Below, piece after piece: positions 55,164-62,851 of a stretch of DNA of 64,000 nt. The notes under the pieces are model-generated. The model was not told the DNA's origin. It saw only the letters and a program-made list of their open reading frames with translations, and made no database searches. Made by a program: the position numbers and the translations under genes. Position 1 is the first letter of the stretch. Each line of letters opens with the position of its first letter. The stretch is from Anaerococcus nagyae (GTDB lineage Bacteria > Bacillota > Clostridia > Tissierellales > Peptoniphilaceae), in the NCBI RefSeq assembly GCF_017874535.1, contig NZ_JAGGLS010000001.1, positions 310,001 through 374,000 of the forward strand. The letters run 5' to 3'.

Positions 55164-56088
55164 ATGAAAAGACTATTAAACTTTCAAGGAGCAGACTTTT
55201 TAAATGCAAGTCCCCTAGAATTAAAACAAGCGATCCTAGCCAACGAGGGCAGGGTTATCGTTTCAGAATCAGTTGTGACCTACCAGCCTTATGTAAATGG
55301 TGTAAGCAATGCAGAAATAGAAAAAGCCTTCGGTGCAGATATTTTACTATTAAATGCTCTCGATTTAGAAAATCCTAAGATAGAAGGTGTACCAGATCAA
55401 GAAATAAACCACATAGGCTGGCTTAAAAAAGCTACATCAAGACCCTTGGGAATAAACCTAGAACCAGTAGATGAAAGTGCAAAAATGACCCAAGGCAGAG
55501 AAGAAATATCAAAAGGACGTAATGCAAGCATAGAAAATTACAAAAAAGCCAATGATTACGGCCTAGATTTAATATGCCTAACAGGTAACCCAGCCACAGG
55601 AGTGACAAACAAAGCAATATTAAAAGCAATTAAAGAAGCAAAAGAAAACTTTAACGGCCTAGTTATAGCCGGCAAAATGCATGCAGCAGGTACTGATGAA
55701 GTTGTAATGAACCTAGAAATAGCCAAAGAATTTATAAATGCAGGCTGCGATATACTTCTAGTGCCAGCCCCATACACCATCCCCCCACTTTAACGAAAAT
55801 GACCTAAGAGAAATAGCCGACTATATTAGAAATTATAATAAAAACAAAGATATAGATAAAAAAGTACTAATAATGACTGCCATAGGTACCAGCCAAGAAA
55901 CATCAGACAAAGACACAATAAGAAAAATAGCTTTAGCAGCAAAAGCAAACGGCGCCCACCTCCAACACATAGGAGATGCTATGAATGGCATATCCTTGCC
56001 AGAAAATATTTATACTATGGGAGTAGCTATTAGAGGAGTAAGATGGCAAATTTATCAGATGAGTTCTTCAATAATTAGAAATAAGTAA
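55164..56088 (+). pseudogene. DUF7916-family protein gene, broken by a frameshift
   Basis: The first frame gives 209 residues starting MKRLLNFQGADFLNASPLEL, a start shared by a conserved Firmicutes family (DUF7916, TIM-barrel-like, often beside PTS genes). At a run of six C (55781-55786) the frame breaks: ...PYTIPPL then stop. In the +1 frame the sequence goes on without a break as HFNENDLREIADYIRNYNKN through MTAIGTSQETSDKDTI to WQIYQMSSSIIRNK. Five C in place of six restores one protein of about 307 residues. AAAAGGAG precedes the start. The cause is a real mutation, phase variation at the C-run or an error; function is unknown. Confidence 0.82.
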
Positions 56089-56140
56089 AATTATAAAATC
56101 TTACTTATATATAGAAAAAAACCAAAAATTTTCCCGAAAG

Positions 56141-56172
56141 AAAAAAAGACAGTAGTTTATGCTACTGTCTTT
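56141..56172 (-). terminator. terminator of the MATE gene
   Basis: Arms AAAGACAGTAG (56145-56155) and CTACTGTCTTT (56162-56172); the right arm lies inside the last codons of the MATE gene. On the minus strand seven T follow. Third copy of the stem found at 54659 and 54980. Confidence 0.85.
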
Positions 56173-57539
56173 GCTGGTTCTAGGGTGTCTATCTTATTTC
56201 TAACTTCTTTTCTTAGCATCCATGTACATAAAACTGTGTTTAATGATTCTGCTATTACGAAAGCCCACCATGCTATATTTAGGTTGCCTGTGCGGCTTAG
56301 GGCGTAAAATATTGGTATTAGGATTATTAATTGTCTTAGGAACGATTGGAAGATAGCTATTTGCCAGTTTCCTAGAGATTGGAAAACTCCTCCTACTGCT
56401 ACTATAGATGGGACTGCTGTGATGTAGGATAGGGAAACTATTCTCATCATTGGCACCCCTATTTCTATCATGGATTCTGTTGCATTAAAAAATCCTAATA
56501 ATTGTTTTGGGAATATCCACATTATTAGTACTGATATTGTCATTAGAACAAAAGAGCTTTTTATAGCTAAACCAATAGACCCTTTTATTCTTTCTTTTTT
56601 TCTTGCTCCATAATTATAGGAAACTATAGTTGTTAGTGCATTTGATATACCAAATACTGGCAAGAATGCAAAGGACTGAAATTTAAACATTACACCAAAA
56701 GCTGCTATAGCACTTGCTCCAAAGTCTCTTAGAATTAAGTTTATAACAAAAACTACTATAGATCCTATAGTATTCATAACTGTAGTTGGTAGACCTATCA
56801 TAAAGATTTGTTTTACTATGTCTCCGTGGAATCTAAATTTTTTTGTAGTAAATTTGATGTCGGTATTTTTTGTTTTATTAAAATAAAAACCTATTAATGC
56901 TCCACCTAATTGTCCTATTACTGTTGCAATGGCAGCTCCTTTTACTTCAAGCCTTGGAAATCCAAAGAGCCCAAAAATTAATATTGGGTCAAGTATTAGA
57001 TTTATGACTGCTCCTGATATTTGGGTAATCATTGAGTAAGTAGTAAGAGATGTTGCTTGGAGTAACTTTTCTGCAAGCACTTGGAAAAATATCCCCATAC
57101 TAAAGATAGTTACAATATACATATATTCTTTAGTATAGGTTGTAACCGCTGCATTTTGTCCTTGGGCGTTGGCAAATGAGTTTGTAAATAATATACCAAC
57201 CAAGGCAAATATTACATATGTGATGGCAGATATTACTACTCCGTGGATAGCTACTGACCCTACCCTATCTCTATTATTTTCTCCCAAAAACCTAGATAAT
57301 AATGCTGAAGCTCCTACTCCTATACCTACTGCAAAGGCAATTAGGATATTTTGCACAGGAAATGCAAGAGATACTGCTGTCAGTGCATCTTCTGATATCC
57401 TTGATACAAACATTGAGTCTACTATATTATAGATTGATTGAACGAGCATTGAAATAACCATTGGTATTGCCATTTCTAGCAATAGTCTATCAATTGGTAA
57501 TGTTCCTAGTTTATTTTCTGTTATCTGTATTTCTTCCAT
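56157..57539 (-). CDS. MATE family multidrug/Na+ exporter
   Basis: The 460-residue protein has twelve hydrophobic helices in two halves. PIDRLLLEMAIPMVISMLVQ and NIVDSMFVSRISEDALTAVS at the N-terminus and NALTTIVSYNYGARKKERIK in the second half are typical of DinF/NorM-like MATE proteins. It expels organic cations or drugs using sodium or protons. Monocistronic. Its C-terminal codons overlap the terminator. Confidence 0.93.
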   Translation of the reverse strand: MEEIQITENKLGTLPIDRLLLEMAIPMVISMLVQSIYNIVDSMFVSRISEDALTAVSLAFPVQNILIAFAVGIGVGASALLSRFLGENNRDRVGSVAIHGVVISAITYVIFALVGILFTNSFANAQGQNAAVTTYTKEYMYIVTIFSMGIFFQVLAEKLLQATSLTTYSMITQISGAVINLILDPILIFGLFGFPRLEVKGAAIATVIGQLGGALIGFYFNKTKNTDIKFTTKKFRFHGDIVKQIFMIGLPTTVMNTIGSIVVFVINLILRDFGASAIAAFGVMFKFQSFAFLPVFGISNALTTIVSYNYGARKKERIKGSIGLAIKSSFVLMTISVLIMWIFPKQLLGFFNATESMIEIGVPMMRIVSLSYITAVPSIVAVGGVFQSLGNWQIAIFQSFLRQLIILIPIFYALSRTGNLNIAWWAFVIAESLNTVLCTWMLRKEVRNKIDTLEPAKTVA

Positions 57540-57630
57540 AAAATCTCCCTAAAAAATAATTATACATTATATTTAAGCTTATACAGTAAACCCGACTTGC
57601 AAATTTATGTCAATAGTGGCTAGGTAAAGT

Positions 57631-57665
57631 AAAAAAGCCTAGGAATGTTTTCCCAGACTTTTTTG
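57631..57665 (-). terminator. terminator of thrS
   Basis: Eleven-base arms AAGCCTAGGAA (57635-57645) and TTCCCAGACTT (57650-57660) pair with two wobbles; A- and T-runs flank both sides. Confidence 0.75.
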
Positions 57666-57678
57666 CATAATTTTTTGC

Positions 57679-59601
57679 TTAGAAAGCAGGATTTACTGAT
57701 TTGCTATCTCTTTCTTCACTTAATTTTTCGATTAAGTTTTCTAATGAAATTTCTGGTGTTTCTTCACCATCTCTGTTTCTAACTGTAAGTAGTTTTGATT
57801 CTTCTTCTTTTTCCCCTACTACTAGCATGTAATTTGCACGCATTAGTTGGGCTTGTCTGATTTTATAGCCTACTCCCTCGCTTCTTTTATCTACAGATAC
57901 TCTAAAGCCAGCTTCTTTAATTTGTTTTTCTAAACCTTCTGCTGTATCTAGGAATTTATCTGATACTGGGATGATTACTACTTGTTCTGGGTTAATCCAT
58001 AGTGGGAATCTACCTGCAAAGTGTTCTGTAAGTACACCTATAAATCTTTCTACTGATCCTAGTAGAGCTCTGTGTAGCATAACTGGTCTTTGTTTTTCGC
58101 CATGTTCATCGATGTATGTTAAATCAAAGTTTTGTGGTAATTGGAAGTCTAGTTGGATAGTACCACATTGCCATGTTCTTTTAGCTGCATCTTCTAAGTG
58201 GAAGTCGATTTTTGGACCGTAAAATGCACCATCACCTGGGTTTAACTCATAATCTATACCACGTTCTTCGAGGGCAGCTTTAAGTTGTTCTTCTGCAAAA
58301 TCCCAATCTGCGAGTTCTCCCATATAGTCATCTGGCCTTGTTGATAATTCTAATGAATATTTAAATCCAAATGTTGAATAAAGAAGGTCAGCTAGGTCTA
58401 TCATTCTATAAACTTCGTCTTTGATTTGGCTAGGTAAGCAATATACATGGGCATCATCTTGAGTAAATGTTCTTACTCTGAAAAGTCCATGAAGAGTTCC
58501 TGAAAGTTCGTGTCTATGAACTTGTCCAAATTCTGCAAGTCTAATTGGTAGGTCTCTATAAGAATGTTGGTTTGATGCGTATGTCAATACTGAACCTGGA
58601 CAGTTCATTGGCTTAATAGCATAGTCCTCCTCATCAATTTTTGTAAAATACATATTTTCTTTATAGTGGTCCCAGTGACCTGACCTATGCCATAGTTCTT
58701 CATTCATAATAAGTGGAGTTTTGATTTCTCCATATCCACGTTCTTCTAATACATCTCTCCACCAGTCTAACAATTCATTCATCAAGATCATTCCATTTGG
58801 ATGGAAGAATGGAAATCCTGGTCCTTCTTCATGGAATGAGAATAAATCCATTTCACGACCTATTTTTCTGTGATCACGACGTTCGATTTCTTTTTGTAAT
58901 TCTTCCCATTCTTCAAGTTGTTTTGCCTTTTCAAAAGAAATACCATAGATTCTTTGAAGCATTTGACGATCGGAATCACCTCTCCAGTAAGCACCAGCTA
59001 TAGTTTTAAGTTTAACCGCTTTAATTTTTTTAGTAGATTCTAAGTGTGGACCACGGCATAAATCTGTAAATACATCTCCCATCTTGTATAAGGTAATTAG
59101 TTCATCTTCAGCAAGATCATTTATAAGTTCTACCTTGTAGTCTTGGCTTTCTTCTTTAAACATCTTTAAAGCTTCATCTCGGCTAACTTCTAGCCTTACC
59201 ATTTTCTTATCATCTTTAGCTATTTCTAGCATTTTTTCTTCTATCTTTTCTAAATCTTCTGGGACAAATCTATGGTCTGTTTCCATATCATAGTAAAAGC
59301 CATCGCCAATAGCAGGCCCTATCGCAAACTTTGTATCTGGCCATAGTTGCTTGATTGCTGCTGCCATTACATGGCTTGTTGTATGCCAAAAGATTTCCTT
59401 TCCTTCTGGATCATCAAATTTTACTACTCTAAAATCACAATCTTCTGTTAATGGTTCAATATAGCCCATTACTTTGCCATTTACTACAGCACCTACTGCT
59501 TGTCTATATAAGCCATTTGAAATATCTTTTGTTACATCTCGAACTAATATTCCTTCTATATATTCTTTTACAGAATTATCAGGTAATGTTACTTTAATCA
59601 T
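57679..59601 (-). CDS. thrS: threonyl-tRNA synthetase
   Basis: This 640-residue class II synthetase has an N-terminal TGS domain (IKVTLPDNSVKEYIEGILV), the editing domain with HTTSHVMAAAIKQLWPD and YCLPSQIKDE-type features (HVYCLPSQIKDEVYRM), core motifs KPMNCPGSVLTYASNQH and FRVRTFTQDDAHVYC, and a C-terminal anticodon domain (VVIIPVSDKFLDTAEGLEKQ). It charges tRNA-Thr. The ATG 59601 follows AAAAGGAGAAAAA; the frame runs nine codons further. Expression should be set by the T-box upstream. Confidence 0.98.
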   Translation of the reverse strand: MIKVTLPDNSVKEYIEGILVRDVTKDISNGLYRQAVGAVVNGKVMGYIEPLTEDCDFRVVKFDDPEGKEIFWHTTSHVMAAAIKQLWPDTKFAIGPAIGDGFYYDMETDHRFVPEDLEKIEEKMLEIAKDDKKMVRLEVSRDEALKMFKEESQDYKVELINDLAEDELITLYKMGDVFTDLCRGPHLESTKKIKAVKLKTIAGAYWRGDSDRQMLQRIYGISFEKAKQLEEWEELQKEIERRDHRKIGREMDLFSFHEEGPGFPFFHPNGMILMNELLDWWRDVLEERGYGEIKTPLIMNEELWHRSGHWDHYKENMYFTKIDEEDYAIKPMNCPGSVLTYASNQHSYRDLPIRLAEFGQVHRHELSGTLHGLFRVRTFTQDDAHVYCLPSQIKDEVYRMIDLADLLYSTFGFKYSLELSTRPDDYMGELADWDFAEEQLKAALEERGIDYELNPGDGAFYGPKIDFHLEDAAKRTWQCGTIQLDFQLPQNFDLTYIDEHGEKQRPVMLHRALLGSVERFIGVLTEHFAGRFPLWINPEQVVIIPVSDKFLDTAEGLEKQIKEAGFRVSVDKRSEGVGYKIRQAQLMRANYMLVVGEKEEESKLLTVRNRDGEETPEISLENLIEKLSEERDSKSVNPAF

Positions 59602-59629
59602 TTTTTCTCCTTTTCTGGCAAATCCCAAA

Positions 59630-59833
59630 CAAAAAACCGTCCTCTATCGACTAGTCGATAAAAGGACGGATTATTCCCGTGGTTCCACCTAAATTTGTGC
59701 TCATTAAGGTCTTAACGCGACCTAACGTTTTAATTTCTTAAAAAAACTCAAGGGTGGTTTTCGTTAATTACTAGACCAAGACTTCTCAGCTACTGTCTTT
59801 CTCTGTAGGTATTTGCAATTACTACTGTCCCTA
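59630..59833 (-). ncRNA. T-box leader of thrS
   Basis: On the minus strand the leader carries the T-box AGGTGGAACCACGGG (59676-59690) and an antiterminator-to-terminator region: CCGTCCT (59637-59643) pairs with AGGACGG (59663-59669), with an inner ATCGACTAGTCGAT, followed by a T-run. The promoter is TTGAAG (59863-59868), 17 bases, TATTAA (59840-59845). Uncharged tRNA-Thr should allow read-through into thrS. The specifier codon was not identified with certainty. This explains the 439-base gap 59602-60040 on the minus strand. Confidence 0.9.
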
Positions 59834-60040
59834 TCATAGTTAATATTCTAATCTTAGTTTACCTTCAAAATTAGTTTTTGCAAGTTACATAATTCTAACG
59901 AATAGAATATTTACTTTTGCTAGGATGTTTATAAAGGCCCCTCATCTTTTCATGACTTTTAATATATAAGTAAACTAGGTAAATAGGGTAAATATGTTAT
60001 AGTAATTAAGTTAAATAAGTGAAATTATAAGGATAAATTT

Positions 60041-61702
60041 ATGAAAGTAGTAATAGTTGGAGCTGTTGCTGGTGGAGCTACTTGTGGAGCAGCCCTTAGA
60101 CGATTAGATGAGAACATTGAGATCGTAATGTTTGAGAAAGATAGGGATATGAGTTTTGGCAATTGTGAGTTGCCTTATTATCTATCCTACGAAATCAAAG
60201 ATAGCTCACTTTTAGTGCATAGAAATAGTGATATATTTAAGAAAAATTATAATATTGATGCATATAACTATCATGAAGTTATAGATATAAATAGAAAAGA
60301 AAAATATGTAAAAGTTTTAGATAAACGATGCGGTAAAGAATTTAACGAGTCATATGATTACTTAGTGCTAGCTCCTGGTGCTAGTCCTAACTTACCAGAA
60401 TCCATAAAGGGAACTAACAAGTCCCATGTATTTTCTATAAAAAATGTCGTAGACGTAGAAAACATAAGAGCTTATTGTGAGAAAAATCATCCAAAGGAAA
60501 TTTTTGTTGCAGGAGGAGGATTCATAGCAATAGAAGCTGCTCATGCCCTAAATAAACTTTCTAATACACACGTAACCATGTTCATCAGGGGAAAAATTTT
60601 AGGGGTAGTAGATGATGAACTAAAAGCTTTTATAGAAGAAAATATTATAGACAATAATGTAGATATAGTTCATGAAAAAGAACTTATCGAAATAAATGAT
60701 AAAGAAGTGATTTTTGCATCTGGCAAAAAAGTCCCAGCAGATCTTGTGATCCTAGCTTTAGGTATGAACGCAAATAATAAATTAGCCAAAGATGCTAACC
60801 TATCCATTACAGATAAGGGGTCAATTGTAACTAACGACTTTTATCAGACTGATGATCCAAATATCTATGCCATAGGCGATGCAATTGATATAACAAATTT
60901 CATAACTGGCGAAAAGCAAAATCTAAAACTAGCATGGCCTGCTCATAGGCAAGCAAAGTTTGTTGCAAAGCATATATTAGGGTTAGATGATAAAGCCTTA
61001 AAATACATAGGCACTTTCTCAATCAAATCATTTGATTTAAATATTTCAGTAACAGGACTTGGCGAAAATATCCTGAAAAAAGAAAACTATGCTTACGATA
61101 CAACTCTCATATCACACTCAGATATAGTAAGTATAATGCCCGATTCAAAAATGATATATATGAAGCTTCTCTTTGATAAAGAAACAGGCAAGATTTATGG
61201 AGCTCAAGCTCTTGGTAAAGGAATAGTTGATAAGAGAATAGATGTAATAGCTACTCTTATAAAAATGGGAGGAACAATCTATGACCTATACGATTTAGAG
61301 TTAGGCTATCAGCCATACTATTCCACTACAGAAGATGCTAACAACGTAATAGCTAGCCAAGCAATTAATATAAAAGAAAACAGGCTAAAACATGTTAGAT
61401 TGTCTGAGCTTAAAAATATTAAAGACGAATATGATATATACGATATCAGAAACGAAGTTTACTTTAATGAGTGTCATATAAAAGACGCTAAGTTACTTGA
61501 TAGTAAGAATCTAAAAGAAAAAGTCAGTCAACTCCCAAAAGATAGAAAAATATTATTTTATGATGAAACGGGAACCCAAGTATCCAAACTTATAAAAATG
61601 ATGGATAACTTAGGTTTTGATAATATATATATGCTAGATGGCGGCATGCTTTTCCTTAGAAAATATAATGATTACTTGAAGCTAGATTTAATTACAGATT
61701 AA
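60041..61702 (+). CDS. CoA-disulfide reductase-like flavoprotein with degenerate rhodanese domain
   Basis: The 553-residue protein has an FAD domain (VVIVGAVAGGATCGAALRRL), the active-site Cys42 in SFGNCELPYYLS, an NAD motif (EIFVAGGGFIAIEAAHAL), NIYAIGDAID, and a dimerisation domain, as in CoA-disulfide reductases and NADH oxidases. Residues about 470-553 form a rhodanese domain (YDIYDIRNEVYFNECHIKDA, then NIYMLDGGML), but where the catalytic Cys should be the sequence is FYDETGTQ, with Asp508. The pair is known as CoADR-RHD. It may reduce CoA disulfide or per/polysulfides; the rhodanese part cannot act as a sulfurtransferase. Confidence 0.87.
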   Translation: MKVVIVGAVAGGATCGAALRRLDENIEIVMFEKDRDMSFGNCELPYYLSYEIKDSSLLVHRNSDIFKKNYNIDAYNYHEVIDINRKEKYVKVLDKRCGKEFNESYDYLVLAPGASPNLPESIKGTNKSHVFSIKNVVDVENIRAYCEKNHPKEIFVAGGGFIAIEAAHALNKLSNTHVTMFIRGKILGVVDDELKAFIEENIIDNNVDIVHEKELIEINDKEVIFASGKKVPADLVILALGMNANNKLAKDANLSITDKGSIVTNDFYQTDDPNIYAIGDAIDITNFITGEKQNLKLAWPAHRQAKFVAKHILGLDDKALKYIGTFSIKSFDLNISVTGLGENILKKENYAYDTTLISHSDIVSIMPDSKMIYMKLLFDKETGKIYGAQALGKGIVDKRIDVIATLIKMGGTIYDLYDLELGYQPYYSTTEDANNVIASQAINIKENRLKHVRLSELKNIKDEYDIYDIRNEVYFNECHIKDAKLLDSKNLKEKVSQLPKDRKILFYDETGTQVSKLIKMMDNLGFDNIYMLDGGMLFLRKYNDYLKLDLITD

Positions 61703-61721
61703 GCCACCATTCATAAAAAAT

Positions 61722-61887
61722 GAGCTGTTGCAGGAGATGAATAAATCGTCCCAAAATCATTAGAATAACTTCTACGGAAACGTTGTTTCCACGAGTCAGC
61801 AGGCTATGCAAAAAATTTACTAAAGAAATTTATTAAGAGAACCTTCTAATGATGGGATGATAATTATTCATAGTTTTGCAACAGCAC
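61722..61887. repeat. palindromic repeat element, copy D
   Basis: The element runs from GAGCTGTTGCAGGAGATGAA to TTTTGCAACAGCAC. The left arm has ATCGTCCCAAAATCATTAG and the right TTCTAATGATGGGATGATAA. The middle (CCACGAGTCAGCAGGCTATG) is shared with copy C. It lies between two convergent genes and ends in a T-run, so it may also terminate. Confidence 0.87.
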
Positions 61888-61924
61888 CTTTTTATAAAAA
61901 TCATTTTTTTACTATTACTTTAAA

Positions 61925-62851
61925 TTATTTCCTATTTAAATTTCTATATTTACTAGGACAAAGTCCAGTATATTTTTTAAAAGATCTTGTAAAATTTGAT
62001 GGATCCGTATAGCCTAATACGTTTGAAATCTGAATTATATCATTGTCTGTATTTATTAAAAACTCTTGAGCTTTAATCATCCTAAGATTATTTAGATATT
62101 TCATAGGGGTATGTTGATACTTTCTAATAAATTTGGTATTTAAATTTGTCTTTGAGATACTAAATTTATCACATATTAAATCCAGATTAATATTTGCCGA
62201 TAAATTCTCTCTAAAATATTTTTCTATCAAAATGATTTTATCATCCTCGCTTTGTTGATAATACTTAAGCCTATTATCATACACTTTCCCCTTGGAAATT
62301 AAATATATTAACTCTAAAGTTTTTAATGAAATTAATAGCTTATCTTCTTCTTTTAGTGATAATATAAGTTCATCAGCTGTATTCAACGCTTTTGGGCTAG
62401 ATAAAATACATCCTATATCTCTTACATTTTTATAAGAATCTAAAAAATTATTAATGATATCATAATAGAAAATACTTTCATCTAAGTTATTAGGGGTTAT
62501 CACTATATTAAAAGCAGTCGTTCTATCTCTATTAGTGTATGATTGTTTAGAGTTAGGAATATACTTACCTATAAATAACTGTCTATTAATCAACACTTTA
62601 GAATTATTTATATAAGTAAAATAATTACCCTCATATGAATAAGCTATCCTATAGCCATAATTTCCATTTTCAAATGAATTTTCAGCCATATATTTTTCTT
62701 TAAAATCTATATATATTATATAAACTCCTGGAAATATTAAATATCCTCTCATTTTATTCTCCGAACAAATTATAGATTTATAATCAAAAATTTCTTTATC
62801 TTCTGTAGGATAAGCCCTAAATCCCCAGCTTTCTATACCCTTAACATTCAT
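61925..62851 (-). CDS. AraC family transcriptional regulator
   Basis: The 308-residue protein has a C-terminal two-helix-turn-helix DNA-binding domain (about 210-308): LDLICDKFSISKTNLNTKFI and NTDNDIIQISNVLGYTDPSN, then FTRSFKKYTGLCPSKYRN, typical of AraC/XylS. The N-terminal 200 residues are a ligand or sensing domain without clear family. Its start overlaps the ABC gene stop by 11 bases, so it probably controls that transporter. Confidence 0.9.
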   Translation of the reverse strand: MNVKGIESWGFRAYPTEDKEIFDYKSIICSENKMRGYLIFPGVYIIYIDFKEKYMAENSFENGNYGYRIAYSYEGNYFTYINNSKVLINRQLFIGKYIPNSKQSYTNRDRTTAFNIVITPNNLDESIFYYDIINNFLDSYKNVRDIGCILSSPKALNTADELILSLKEEDKLLISLKTLELIYLISKGKVYDNRLKYYQQSEDDKIILIEKYFRENLSANINLDLICDKFSISKTNLNTKFIRKYQHTPMKYLNNLRMIKAQEFLINTDNDIIQISNVLGYTDPSNFTRSFKKYTGLCPSKYRNLNRK

